A program made the translations under genes and the position numbers. From NCBI RefSeq assembly GCF_024437735.1, contig NZ_JANFQO010000005.1, forward strand, positions 248,001 to 312,000: 64,000 bases of DNA, in the 5' to 3' direction. The stretch comes from Tahibacter harae (GTDB taxonomy: Bacteria > Pseudomonadota > Gammaproteobacteria > Xanthomonadales > Rhodanobacteraceae). Under the pieces are notes generated by a model. That model saw nothing but the letters and a program-made list of their open reading frames with translations, was not told the origin of the DNA and did no database searches. Positions 23,304 through 32,442 of this stretch are shown piece by piece (the stretch's first letter is position 1; every line of letters begins with the position of its first letter).

Positions 23304-24464
23304 TTGAACCTTCCGACCTCACAGATTCCCGCCGCGCTGGCAACGCTGGAAACACCGTGCCTGCTGCTGGACCAGCCGCGGCTGGAACGCAACATCGCGC
23401 GCATGAACGCCCGCATCGATTACCTGGACGTGCGCCTGCGCCCGCATGTGAAGACGGCCAAATGCACCGGGATCGCGCGGCGCATCTTCGGCGGCGCGAC
23501 CGGGCCGATCACGGTTTCCACCTTGCGCGAGGCGGAATATTTCTTCGCCGATGGTTTCGACGACATGCTCTATGCGGTCAGCATGGCGCCGGCCAAGGTC
23601 GCCCGCGCCGCGCGCCTGGTGCGCGCCGGCGCGCGGCTGCGCCTGATCGTCGATGCGCTGGACGCGGCCGAAGCCATCGCCGTCCGCGCCGCGGCCGAGG
23701 ACGTGCGCTTCGAGGTGCTGATCGAGATTGACGCGGATGGCCACCGCGCCGGCCTGCGTCCGCACGACGCGAACGTGATCGCCCTTGCGCGGCAGCTGCA
23801 GGCGTCCAGCCATCTGCAGTTCGGCGGCGTGATGACACACGCGGGCTCGTCCTACGGCTGCGTGGGCGCACCGGCGCTGCGCGCCCATGCGCGCATGGAG
23901 CGCGATGCGGTGGTGAGCGCGGCCGCGCGTCTGCACGCGGCGGGGCTGGAATGCGCGACGGTCAGCGTGGGTTCCACGCCCAGCATCAGCTTCGCCGAAG
24001 ACCTTACCGGGGTGACCGAGGCCCGCGTCGGCGTCTACGTGTTCAACGATCTGGTGCAGAGCAATATCGGTGTCTGTCTGCTGGACGATATCGCCCTGTC
24101 GGTGCTGGCGACGGTGATCAGCCACAAGCCGGACACCGGCCGCCTGATCATCGACGCCGGCGGCCTGGCCCTGTCCAAGGATCACGGCACGGCAAGCCAG
24201 GCCGTCGATTACGGCTATGGCCAGGTCTGCGCGGCCGACGGCAGCGTACTGGCGGGACTGCGCGTGGTCGAGGTGAACCAGGAACATGGCCTGGTCGCGC
24301 CGGCGGATGCAGACGACGCGGCGGCGATGTTCGCGGCCCTGCCGATAGGCGCACGTGTGCGCGTGCTGCCGAATCATGCCTGCATGACGGCCGCGGCGTA
24401 CGAGCACTACAACCTGCTCGATGGCGACGCGGTGCTGCAGTGGCCGCGCTGCAACGGCTGGTGA
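23304..24464 (+). CDS. DSD1-family PLP-dependent enzyme (D-threonine aldolase / D-serine dehydratase-like)
   Basis: A 386-residue fold-type III PLP enzyme. The N-terminal alanine-racemase-like barrel opens TPCLLLDQPRLERNIARM and places the PLP lysine at Lys50 in RPHVKTAKC. Other family marks are GGVMTHAGSSYG and SVGSTPSI (phosphate/PLP loop), then LIIDAGGLALSKDHG. Near the C-terminus the NHAC-x-TAAAYEHY motif supplies a family metal-site His/Cys. These enzymes cleave or dehydrate D-hydroxy amino acids with a divalent metal; aldolase and dehydratase activities are not separable by eye. The start is TTG 23304 with GGAGA upstream; an in-frame start far upstream at 23157 lacks support. Confidence 0.9.
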   Translation: MNLPTSQIPAALATLETPCLLLDQPRLERNIARMNARIDYLDVRLRPHVKTAKCTGIARRIFGGATGPITVSTLREAEYFFADGFDDMLYAVSMAPAKVARAARLVRAGARLRLIVDALDAAEAIAVRAAAEDVRFEVLIEIDADGHRAGLRPHDANVIALARQLQASSHLQFGGVMTHAGSSYGCVGAPALRAHARMERDAVVSAAARLHAAGLECATVSVGSTPSISFAEDLTGVTEARVGVYVFNDLVQSNIGVCLLDDIALSVLATVISHKPDTGRLIIDAGGLALSKDHGTASQAVDYGYGQVCAADGSVLAGLRVVEVNQEHGLVAPADADDAAAMFAALPIGARVRVLPNHACMTAAAYEHYNLLDGDAVLQWPRCNGW

Positions 24465-24539
24465 CAGGTTGATGCGCGCCGCACCGGCAAGGCCGCGGAC
24501 TTGCCGGCGCGGCGTGCGGTGCCTGGCCGCGATATTCGT

Positions 24540-25010
24540 CTACGCCGTACGCACTACGCGCGCCGCGTAGCAGCCGCGCAGCGCGTAGTGGGCTTGCAGA
24601 TAGGCCACGGCCGGATCGGCCAGCAATTTGTCTATCGCCGCGGCGATGGCCGCGCCGGTCGCCAGTTCCGCGCCGGTCATGAGGTCGTCCGCGTCGAAGG
24701 CGCGCAGCGAGATCATGCGCCGCTGCAGCACTTCGGGAACCGTGTCCACCGCATCGTAGGTCTGCAGTGCGCCTTCGCGCACGAAGATCGCGTGGCTGGC
24801 GCGATACGGCGTATCCGCCGGCTGGTGCAGATAGTTGAGCAGCAGCAGGCTTTCGCCGGGGCTGGCATCGCGCAGCTCAATGCGGTCGGGAAAGCCGGGT
24901 GTGCAGTGGGCGATATGGCGGGTGACGCCGCGCTCCCGCAGCGCGGCGTCGGAAAGGCCGTAGAAAGGACGGAACGGTTCGGCGGAAAGGCCCTGGATAC
25001 GGAAGGACAT
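24540..25010 (-). CDS. DUF1203 family protein
   Basis: A 156-residue soluble protein matching DUF1203 along its length: FRIQGLSAEPFRPFYGLSDAAL at the start (quoted in part as FRIQGLSAEPFRPFYGL), LRDASPGESLLLLNYLHQ, then PYRASHAIFVREGA, and a C-terminal ALRGCYAARVV. The function is unknown. It converges on the PLP-enzyme gene and is not clearly co-transcribed with anything. Confidence 0.85.
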   Translation of the reverse strand: MSFRIQGLSAEPFRPFYGLSDAALRERGVTRHIAHCTPGFPDRIELRDASPGESLLLLNYLHQPADTPYRASHAIFVREGALQTYDAVDTVPEVLQRRMISLRAFDADDLMTGAELATGAAIAAAIDKLLADPAVAYLQAHYALRGCYAARVVRTA

Positions 25011-25091
25011 GGCGTGGCCTGTTCAAGGATCAGGCGTCCATGCTGCAGCGGCCTCCCTGCCGCTGCCATCCGTTTCTTGCGCCGGCATTCC

Positions 25092-25325
25092 TCAGCAGGC
25101 TTCGCCAGGTTTCCAGTCGCTGCCGGCGGCCGGGCGCAGCTGCTGGTGCAGGTCCAGCAGCAGGCTGCGGCCGCCTTCGTCGGGTACGTCGTTGGCGCAG
25201 GCTGCGGCGAGCAGGCGCCGCAGGCGGCGCCGGGCGCTGCTGGCTACGGGGGCGCGGCAGCGCCGCTCCGGCCAGGGCAGGTGTACATGGCTGATGGTGA
25301 ACAATGGAAGTTCTTGCAGTGGCAT
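25092..25325 (-). CDS. Uncertain small protein upstream of the DUF1203 gene
   Basis: A 77-residue frame from ATG 25325 (MPLQELPLFTISHVHLPW, then an Arg-rich middle and LLLDLHQQLRPAAGSDW). No family is recognised and the ribosome site is weak (GAGAAAT). The first 20 codons look protein-like, but the Arg-rich middle is what random high-GC sequence gives. It is included because 25011-25635 would otherwise be empty; I see nothing else firm in that gap. Confidence 0.3.
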   Translation of the reverse strand: MPLQELPLFTISHVHLPWPERRCRAPVASSARRRLRRLLAAACANDVPDEGGRSLLLDLHQQLRPAAGSDWKPGEAC

Positions 25326-25635
25326 CGATATTTCTCGCGAGCGTGTTGGGACCAGATTGGCCGGAACACGCGCAGCCGGGAGCCCCGTCAGGGGACGGGC
25401 GGTACAGGCGGGTCCGGTTTCGTCGCGGTCGTGGCGGCGCCGTCGCGGCGCCGGCTGAGCGACGCGGAAAGTGTGCGCGGCGGGTATCTCACGGGCTGCG
25501 ATGGGAGGCAGTCCGGGATTCGGGATTGGAGATCCGGGATTTGCGCCGGTGCGGGAGGGCCGCAGCGGCGGTGCGGATTTCCTGCGCTGCAGCCGGACCT
25601 GATGGGGTGCTTCCGGATCAGGCCCGGCCGTGCCC

Positions 25636-27240
25636 TCAGGCCGCGCGCGCCTGGCTGCCGGCGTCGGCCAGCAGCAGGTCGCTGGCGCGCTCGGCGATCA
25701 TCACCGTGGGCGCATTGGTATTGCCGCCGGGCAGCACCGGCATGACTGAGGCATCGACCACGCGCAGGGCCTCGACGCCGCGCACGCGCAGTTCGCTGTC
25801 GACCACGGCCTGGGCGTCATTGCCCATGCGGCAGGTGCCGACCGGGTGGTAGATCGATTCCGCCTTGCGCCGTATGAACTCGATCAGTCCGGCTTCGCTG
25901 TCGGTGCCCGGCGCGGGGAAGATGGATTCGCCGCGATACACGTCGAACGGCGCCTGCGCGAGGATCTCGCGCGACACGCGCACGGCTTCCAGCAGCATGC
26001 GCAGGTCGAAGCCTTCCGCGTCGCCGAGGTAGTTGGCGTGAATGGCGATCTTCTGCGCCGGATCGGCCGAGCGCAGCGCGAGGTGGCCGCGGCTGCGCGG
26101 CCGCAGCGCGCAGGCGTGCAAGGTATAGCCGAAGCCGGGCAGGCGGTTGCGGCCGTGGTCGTCGAGCAGCGCAGGCACGAAGTGGAATTGCAGGTCGCAG
26201 CGTTCGTCCGGCGCCAGGCGCGAGCGCACGAAGCCGCCGGCCTCGGCGATGTTGGATGTGCCTATGCCGCTGCGGCGCAGCAGGAATTCCAGCGCGATCG
26301 CGACATCGTTGGTCTTGTCGTAGGTGATCGGTCGCGTGCAGCGCGTGAGGGTGCAGATATCCAGATGGTCCTGCAGGTTCGCGCCGACCTGGGCGTTGTC
26401 GACTGCGACGTCGATGCCGTGCTGGCGCAGCTGCGCGGCCGGGCCTATACCTGACAGCATCAGCAACTGCGGCGAGTTCAGCGCGCCGCCGCTGAGGATC
26501 ACCTGGCCGGCCTCGGCACGCTGCAGGCGGCCGCGGCGGCGGTATTCCACGCCGACGGCGCGGCCGTTGGCCAGCAGCACGCGCTCGCTGGCTGCGTGGG
26601 TCAGCACGGTGAGGTTGGGCCGCGCACGCGCCGGACGCAGATAGCCGGCGGCGGTGGAGCAGCGCGCACCGTTCTTCTGGGTCACCTGGTAGTAGCCGAA
26701 GCCGGCCTGGCTGGGGCCGTTGAAATCGCTGCTGACCGGATAGCCCAGCGCCGCGGCGGCGTCGATGGCCGCCTGCGACAGCGGATTGTGATGGCGCAGG
26801 TTCGACACGGCCAGCGGACCGTCCTTGCCATGGAGAGCGTCGGCGCCGCGTTCATTGCCTTCGCTGCGGCGGAAGTACGGCAGCACCGAATCCCAGGCCC
26901 AGCCCGCGTCGCCGCTGAGCTGCGCCCATTCGTCGTAGTCGCGCGCATCGCCGCGGATATAGCACATCGCATTGATGGAACTGGAACCGCCCAGCACCTT
27001 GCCGCGCGGCCACCACAGGCGGCGGCCGGCGAGATTCGGCTCGGGTTCGGTGGAGTAGTCCCAGTTCACGCCTTTCTTGCCAACCAGCTTGGCCAGGCCG
27101 GCGGGCATGTGGATGAAGGGATGCCAGTCGCTGCCGCCAGCTTCCAGCAGCAGTACGCGGGTGGCGGGATTCGCGCTGAGCCGGTTGGCCAGCACGCAGC
27201 CGGCCGAACCCGCGCCGACGATGATGTAGTCGTAAGTCAT
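25636..27240 (-). CDS. GMC-family FAD oxidoreductase (choline/alcohol dehydrogenase-like)
   Basis: A 534-residue flavoprotein of the glucose-methanol-choline family. The FAD ADP-binding motif is at the N-terminus (YIIVGAGSAGCVLANRL, then VLLLEAG). GMC signature 1 is near residues 79-100 (RGKVLGGSSSINAMCYIRG) and signature 2 near 255 (GGALNSPQLLMLSGIG). The catalytic pair is His465 (YHPVGTCRMG) and Asn509 in PGGNTNAPTVM, the His-Asn form seen in choline dehydrogenases/oxidases and many alcohol dehydrogenases. It is transcribed alone; no betaine aldehyde dehydrogenase or BetI repressor is nearby, so BetA identity is not supported. The primary alcohol substrate is unknown. Confidence 0.93.
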   Translation of the reverse strand: MTYDYIIVGAGSAGCVLANRLSANPATRVLLLEAGGSDWHPFIHMPAGLAKLVGKKGVNWDYSTEPEPNLAGRRLWWPRGKVLGGSSSINAMCYIRGDARDYDEWAQLSGDAGWAWDSVLPYFRRSEGNERGADALHGKDGPLAVSNLRHHNPLSQAAIDAAAALGYPVSSDFNGPSQAGFGYYQVTQKNGARCSTAAGYLRPARARPNLTVLTHAASERVLLANGRAVGVEYRRRGRLQRAEAGQVILSGGALNSPQLLMLSGIGPAAQLRQHGIDVAVDNAQVGANLQDHLDICTLTRCTRPITYDKTNDVAIALEFLLRRSGIGTSNIAEAGGFVRSRLAPDERCDLQFHFVPALLDDHGRNRLPGFGYTLHACALRPRSRGHLALRSADPAQKIAIHANYLGDAEGFDLRMLLEAVRVSREILAQAPFDVYRGESIFPAPGTDSEAGLIEFIRRKAESIYHPVGTCRMGNDAQAVVDSELRVRGVEALRVVDASVMPVLPGGNTNAPTVMIAERASDLLLADAGSQARAA

Positions 27241-27767
27241 TGCTCACGCCCTGGGGAGGACCGGCCGAGTCTGTTGGGCCAGGCTAGAGCAGATGCTCCA
27301 TCGCGCTGCAGCATCGACGCAATAGCGCGGTTGAAAATCACGGAAATTCCGCGTCTTAGGCGCTGAGATCGGAATGCGGTCCAATACTCGGACCGGGTTG
27401 CGCGAAACGCGCGCCGGTGCGCCGCAGTTGCGGCACCGCTGTCAGGCCAGGCGCGAGCGGCCGCCTTTTCCGCTGACCGATACAGGCTGATCACGATCCG
27501 CGCCCTTTGTCGGTCGAGCGGAGGACGGCGGCAAGACGAAGGCAACTTTTCTCTTGACGATAACCAGCGTTACTTCCGGACCAGGGCCCGTGTCCTGACC
27601 GCCGTCCTGCGAACCTGATCGGGCTCGTCCGGCCACGCACAGGCTATTCCGGTGCATTTCTCCTCATGAACAGCTGGCGCAGTGCCGGCGCGGGCTGTGC
27701 TGGCTTTCATTTGCAGACGGTGGAGATGAAAAAATGTAAAAGTTTCTGTGTCTCAAGAGTGGTTTTG
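27241..27767. other. Long intergenic region before the delta-60 gene
   Basis: About 530 bp without a convincing gene on either strand. A frame collinear with the delta-60 gene opens at 27666, but its codons lack the neighbouring composition and a ribosome site. From 27720 the sequence becomes markedly AT-rich (GATGAAAAAATGTAAAAG), as expected of a promoter or leader region. No -10/-35 pair stands out. Confidence 0.6.
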
Positions 27768-27794
27768 CGTCCGGTGTCTCCGGACGTGTTTTTT
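27768..27794 (+). terminator. Terminator-like hairpin in the leader of the delta-60 gene (possible attenuator)
   Basis: CGTCCGG (27768-27774), loop TGTCT, CCGGACG (27780-27786), followed by TGTTTTTT. This has the form of an intrinsic terminator on the plus strand. It ends only 21 bp before ATG 27816 of a gene on the same strand, so either the promoter lies in those few bases or transcription must read through the hairpin. Confidence 0.6.
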
Positions 27795-27815
27795 GCCCCA
27801 AGAAAAGGAACTTTC

Positions 27816-29936
27816 ATGAACATCGCATCACGGATCAAATGGCGTGCGCAGCGCGTCGCGCTGGCGGTTCCGCTGGGCCTGGCCGGCCTGGTGCATGCAC
27901 AGCAGATACCGCTGGAAACGCCGGATGTGGCGCTGATCGACCTGGGTGAAATCCAGAGCATGGACTGGCAGCCGCATCACGGCCTGCTGCTGGCAGGCTC
28001 GTTCACGCAGTTTGAAGGCTTTTCGCGCAATGGACTTGCCCGCTTGAATGGCGCGGTGCTGGATACGGCCTGGGATCCTGCTCCCATCTGGCTGGGTCCC
28101 GTTCCGACGGTGCCGCGCCGGGTAAAGATGGCGCCGGACGGCGGCATTTTCGTCTCCGGCGATCTGGTGCAGATCAATGGGCAGGCGGTGGATTGCATCG
28201 TCAAGCTCAAGCCTGACGGCACGCTGGATACGGCTTGGACGGCGCCTACGACGAACTGCGACTTCGATCCGGTATTCGACCGCCGCGGCTGGATGTACTA
28301 CATCGAGTCGAACGGCTCCGTGCGGCGCACCCGCCTCGACATCGGCGGCAGCGCCGACGCGAACTGGCAGCACCCGTCCATGCAAGGCTCCCCGGCGAAG
28401 AAGCTGTTGCTGGAATTCGGCGGTTCGCTTTACGCCGCTTCGCAAAACAATGGCTGGGAAAATAGTATCTCCAAGATCAGTACATCCGGCGACGGCCTGC
28501 AAAGCGTCTGGAGTAAACGGGACGAGGTCAACAGCGATGTAGTGGCGCTGCAGCAGAGCGAGAACGGTGTGCTCTACGTCGGCCACGCCAATGGCCTGAT
28601 CCGGGGTTTCGATGTCACCAACGGCGGCACGCTATTCAGCTGGCAGACAGCCCCTGGCTTGCGGGATATGAAAATCGACTCCAGCGGCAGGTTCTACGTG
28701 GCAGCGGCCGGCGGTGTGAAGAAATATGCCAGTATGCATGGCTCGTTGCTGGAATCGTACGATCAGGCCCTGAGCGAGCGCGTCAATCAGCTGTGGCCCA
28801 ACAACGGTGAACTGCTGATCGGCGGTAAATTCTCGGCCATCGGCGGATATTCCAGCCAGAGCTTCATTGTCGTCGCTCCCGGGCTTCCAGGCTTGCCGCA
28901 CAGCTACGAAATCACCGGCAACGGCACCATCGACGGCGTCGCGCCGCAGCCCAACGGCGGCACTATCGTCTACGGAGATTTCATCAAGGCGGGCAAGTTG
29001 CCGCGGCAACATATGTTCCGCCTGACGCCGGCGGGAGACGTAGACCCAGACTGGTCGACCATTCTCGACGGAGCCGTCACCAACGTAGTCGTGGGCTCGG
29101 ACAATTCGGTATACATCGGCGGTCCGTTCGCCTCCGTCTACACGGCTCCGACCAATTTCCTGGCCAAGCTCAACGGCAGCACGGGAGCACCGGATTTCTC
29201 CTGGATGCCGACCCTGAGCCTGGATGCGCCGCCGCCGGATCTGGCCATTGATACACAGGATCGTATCTATGTGCCGCAGGCGCCCTACGGCGTGCGGCGT
29301 GTGCTGCAGCCTTCCGGCGCGACGGATCCCAACTGGAATCTACCGATGAGCGTGGCTGAGGGCGTCGACGTCATCGGCGACTATCTGTACGTTCGCCACC
29401 GGATGCCGGGCGAGCAGTACCAGATTTCGCTGGATCGGTTCGCCCTGGCGGACGGCGAGTTTTCTCCGTTCACCTGGCGGGCGTTCGTCTATCGTGATCG
29501 AGGCGACGTCCAGATCAATTCCGTCACGGCGGATGCGGTCGGCGATATCCTGGTGGGCGGCCACTTCAACGGCATCTTCACCAACAGCGGCGAGGGCGGC
29601 GCCAACCTGGTTCGCCTGAGCGCAGCCTCGGCCACGCCCGATACCACCTGGCTGCCCGCGGTCAACGGTCCGGTCGATGCCATCGATGTCGACGCCGCCG
29701 GCGAGATCTACGTCGCCGGCCGCTTCAGCACGGTGAATGCGCAGCCCAGCCATGGCCTGGTCAAGCTGTCGCCGCTGGATGCTTCGTTGCGTACCGAGTG
29801 GGTGGCGCCCCACGGTGCCGAGGCGATCTGCGTGGCCGATGCGCAGCGCCTGTTCGTGGTGGGCCAGTACTGGCCAAACACGTTCGTCGCGCTGTCGCTG
29901 CTGCCCAGCGGTGTGACGGCGATAGAAGTGCCGTAG
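27816..29936 (+). CDS. Secreted delta-60 repeat (DUF5122) beta-propeller-like protein
   Basis: A 706-residue protein with a signal peptide (RVALAVPLGLAGLVHAQ). The mature region is built of repeated delta-60 units: a G-x-[LI]-x-[VI]-x-G-x-F strand and an L-D-x-x-W turn, as in LLLAGSFTQFEGFSRNGLARLN, LDTAWDPAP, LDTAWTAP, VDPDWST, TDPNWNLP and PDTTWLPAV. Such proteins are exported and probably form beta-propellers; their ligand is unknown. ATG 27816 follows AAAAGGAA at a good distance. It lacks the short IF-x-D-x-F-like tail found on other secreted proteins here. The codons are somewhat richer in A/T than the neighbours'. Confidence 0.85.
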   Translation: MNIASRIKWRAQRVALAVPLGLAGLVHAQQIPLETPDVALIDLGEIQSMDWQPHHGLLLAGSFTQFEGFSRNGLARLNGAVLDTAWDPAPIWLGPVPTVPRRVKMAPDGGIFVSGDLVQINGQAVDCIVKLKPDGTLDTAWTAPTTNCDFDPVFDRRGWMYYIESNGSVRRTRLDIGGSADANWQHPSMQGSPAKKLLLEFGGSLYAASQNNGWENSISKISTSGDGLQSVWSKRDEVNSDVVALQQSENGVLYVGHANGLIRGFDVTNGGTLFSWQTAPGLRDMKIDSSGRFYVAAAGGVKKYASMHGSLLESYDQALSERVNQLWPNNGELLIGGKFSAIGGYSSQSFIVVAPGLPGLPHSYEITGNGTIDGVAPQPNGGTIVYGDFIKAGKLPRQHMFRLTPAGDVDPDWSTILDGAVTNVVVGSDNSVYIGGPFASVYTAPTNFLAKLNGSTGAPDFSWMPTLSLDAPPPDLAIDTQDRIYVPQAPYGVRRVLQPSGATDPNWNLPMSVAEGVDVIGDYLYVRHRMPGEQYQISLDRFALADGEFSPFTWRAFVYRDRGDVQINSVTADAVGDILVGGHFNGIFTNSGEGGANLVRLSAASATPDTTWLPAVNGPVDAIDVDAAGEIYVAGRFSTVNAQPSHGLVKLSPLDASLRTEWVAPHGAEAICVADAQRLFVVGQYWPNTFVALSLLPSGVTAIEVP

Positions 29937-29981
29937 GCCGGTGACGCCGCCGGCGGCATTGCGGCAGCGTCTTCCATCGCG

Positions 29982-30019
29982 ACGGCCGCGTCCTTTGCAG
30001 GGACGCGGCCGTTGTTTTT
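29982..30019 (+). terminator. Rho-independent terminator of the delta-60 gene
   Basis: A perfect 12-bp stem, ACGGCCGCGTCC (29982-29993) and GGACGCGGCCGT (30001-30012), with a 7-base loop, followed by TGTTTTT. It lies 45 bp after the delta-60 stop and before the convergent MOSC gene. Confidence 0.92.
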
Positions 30020-30131
30020 GCAGCTACAGCAGCGGGGGCGCGAATCGTTTCGTGCGGCGGTGCCGTCGCCGCGGCAGCGTCGCGTGCAGTCCGAATGCCG
30101 GATCGGCGCAGATTCTGTGCTGCTGCGTTGT

Positions 30132-30935
30132 TCAGGCCAGCACTTCCACGCGGTCGCCGACGCGGATCACGCCCTGGCCGCGCGCGATCAGGTTCTGTCC
30201 GAAGGTCACGCCCGCCGGCGTGCGGCGATAGCTGGTCAAGGTCTTCAGCGGCTCGCCGTCGTCGCGGCGTTCGCCGCGCAGCGGATCCACCGTGGTGAAC
30301 ACGCAGCGTGTGCAGGGTTTGACCAGGTCGAATTCGACTTCGCCGATGCGGATGCGCTTCCAGTCGTCCTCGGCATGCGGCGCGGTGCCGCTGACGACCA
30401 GGTTGGGCCGGAAATTCAGCATGCTCACCGGCGTGGACAGCCGGGTGTTGAGCTGGTCCAGCGCTGCCTGGCTGATCAGCAGGTGCGGGAAGCCGTCGGC
30501 AAAGCTGACTTCGTCGCCGGGCCGGCCGTAGTCGGCGCTGACGGCGCGCTGTGCGGCCTGATCCATGTGGACCAGGCGCAGGCCGGTGCCGAGCACGCGG
30601 CTGATCCAGGCATCTGCCGCCGCACCGGCGCAGACGGCGTCGACCCGGCTTTTCCAGACTTCCACCGCCAGGCGCGGCGCATCCGCGGCCGGGAAGGCGA
30701 TTTCCAGCGCCGGCGCATCCGGTGCTTCCAGGCGCAGGCCGTGGGCCAGCGGCGTGGCGCGGATCAGCGGCATGCGCGCGTACAGGCGGCCGGTGACGAA
30801 CTTGCCGGCGGGATCGACGATCATCCAGCGCCGGTCGCCGGCGAGGCCGCGGGGCTCGACCTGGACTTCGGCCGGCGACAGCGCGGCGCAGGATTTCACC
30901 GGGAAGATATGCAAGGCGGAAAGTGTAGGCGTCAT
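30132..30935 (-). CDS. MOSC-domain protein, YcbX-like
   Basis: A 267-residue protein with the N-terminal MOSC_N beta-barrel (LHIFPVKSCAALSPAEV, GLAGDRRWMIVDPAG) and the C-terminal MOSC domain (NFRPNLVVSG, then VKPCTRCVFTTVDP with Cys208 and Cys211, and FGQNLIARGQGVIRVGD). Family members such as E. coli YcbX and eukaryotic mARC bind a molybdenum cofactor and reduce N-hydroxylated compounds. The conserved Cys in KPCTRC is the likely Mo ligand. It has no C-terminal ferredoxin domain, unlike YcbX, so a separate electron donor is implied. Start ATG 30935; upstream codons are Arg-rich and unlikely. Confidence 0.9.
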   Translation of the reverse strand: MTPTLSALHIFPVKSCAALSPAEVQVEPRGLAGDRRWMIVDPAGKFVTGRLYARMPLIRATPLAHGLRLEAPDAPALEIAFPAADAPRLAVEVWKSRVDAVCAGAAADAWISRVLGTGLRLVHMDQAAQRAVSADYGRPGDEVSFADGFPHLLISQAALDQLNTRLSTPVSMLNFRPNLVVSGTAPHAEDDWKRIRIGEVEFDLVKPCTRCVFTTVDPLRGERRDDGEPLKTLTSYRRTPAGVTFGQNLIARGQGVIRVGDRVEVLA

Positions 30936-31072
30936 GCGCCGATTATGCCGCGCTCGGCGGCGGCTGCGCCTGGGCGACGGACGCGGCACGTTCCCGTGCG
31001 CGGCATGCAACCGACTTGCCTGCATGCCTGCGTGCTAGGCTTGCGCCGCCTTACCGTGTCGCGGGGATCCGA

Positions 31073-32359
31073 GTGCCATCGCTGGGGAAGTTGCAGTCCT
31101 ACCTGAAGGATCCGGTGAAGGAGCACGAATGGCCGGCGCTGGCTGTCGCCGCCGCGTATTTCTTTTTCGTGCTCGCGGCCTATTACATCATCCGGCCGGT
31201 GCGCGACCAGCTTTCGGCCGCGGTGGGTTCCACCCAGCTGCCGGTGTTTTACCTCGCCGTGTTCATCGCCACGCTGATCCTCACCCCGGTGTTCGGCGTG
31301 CTGGCCTCGCGCTTCAAGCGGCGCCAGTTCGTACCGGCGATCTACGCCTTCTTCCTGCTCTGCGCCATCGCCTTCATCCCGCTGTTCCAGATGCAGGAGG
31401 CCATAGGCGCGCGCCTGCTGGGTTCGGTGTTCTTCGTCTGGGTCAGCGTGTTCAACCTGCTCGTGGTCGCCCTGTTCTGGAGCTTCATGGCCGACCTGTT
31501 CGACCGCGAGCAGGCGCGCCGGCTGTTTCCGCTGATCGCGGTCGGCGGCGCGCTGGGGGCGATCTTCGGCCCCATCCTGACCAAGCTGCTGGTGTTCCGC
31601 GTGGGCGTGTCCGGGCTGCTGGTGATTTCCGCGCTGTTGCTGGGACTGTGCATAGGCTGCGTGTACTGGTTGCTGGGCTGGTCGCGGCGGCATCCGGTGG
31701 CGGGCGAGCCGGACCGGGACGAGCGCGTGATCGGCGGCGGCATCCTGGCCGGCGCGATCGAGACCCTGCGTTCGCCCTTCCTGCGCGGCGTGGCCCTGCT
31801 GATGGTGCTGGGCGACTGCGTAGGCACCGTGGTCTACGCCTTCCTGGTCGACTACAACCGCAGCGCCTTCGCCACCAGCGAGGCGCGCATCGATTTTTCC
31901 TCCAGCCTGGATCTGGCCACCAACATCCTGCAGATCCTGTTCCAGATCTTCCTCACGCGCGAACTGCTGACCCGCCTGGGGCCGGTATCCGCGGTGGTGC
32001 TCGACGGCGCGGTCAAGGCGGTGATGTTGCTGGGACTGGTCGTGGTCGGCGGCTGGTGGATCGTCGCGGTGGCGGTGATCACCCGCGCCAGCGCCTACGG
32101 CATCTTCAAGCCGGCGGCGGATTCGCTCTATACCGAAGTGGATGCGGAAACCCGCTACAAGGCGAAGAACTTCATCGATACGGCGGTCTGGCGCTTCGGC
32201 GACCTGGCCGTCACCAGCAGCCTGAACCTCTTGCGCAGTCTGGGCGTGGCCACCGCCGGGCTGGCCCTGATCACCGCCGGTGCCGGCGTGCTGTCGGCCT
32301 GGGTGGGATCGCGCCTCGGGCGCAGCCTGCCGTCGGCGCGCAAGAGCGAAACCGGCTGA
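31073..32359 (+). CDS. NTT/MFS-like carrier (ATP-ADP exchanger superfamily)
   Basis: A 428-residue protein with about 12 membrane helices from GTG 31073 (GGGGA upstream). It starts with the segment EWPALAVAAAYFFFVLAAYYIIRPVRDQL and matches proteins named NTP/NDP exchange transporter or Npt1/Npt2 in Xanthomonadales; recognisable parts are YIIRPVRDQLSAAVG, FWSFMADLFDREQARRLFPL and AAADSLYTEVDAETRYKAKNF (in part LYTEVDAETRYKAKNF). True nucleotide exchange is proven for intracellular bacteria and plastids; in free-living bacteria the cargo is unknown. It may be co-transcribed with the following giant gene (83-bp gap). Confidence 0.85.
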   Translation: MPSLGKLQSYLKDPVKEHEWPALAVAAAYFFFVLAAYYIIRPVRDQLSAAVGSTQLPVFYLAVFIATLILTPVFGVLASRFKRRQFVPAIYAFFLLCAIAFIPLFQMQEAIGARLLGSVFFVWVSVFNLLVVALFWSFMADLFDREQARRLFPLIAVGGALGAIFGPILTKLLVFRVGVSGLLVISALLLGLCIGCVYWLLGWSRRHPVAGEPDRDERVIGGGILAGAIETLRSPFLRGVALLMVLGDCVGTVVYAFLVDYNRSAFATSEARIDFSSSLDLATNILQILFQIFLTRELLTRLGPVSAVVLDGAVKAVMLLGLVVVGGWWIVAVAVITRASAYGIFKPAADSLYTEVDAETRYKAKNFIDTAVWRFGDLAVTSSLNLLRSLGVATAGLALITAGAGVLSAWVGSRLGRSLPSARKSETG

Positions 32360-32442
32360 AGGCCGCACCGCCGGGGCCGCCAACCCCTTAGACTCGCGCC
32401 TGCCGTTGCAGCAGTCCCTTCGCCGCGATCATGGAGCCGGTC

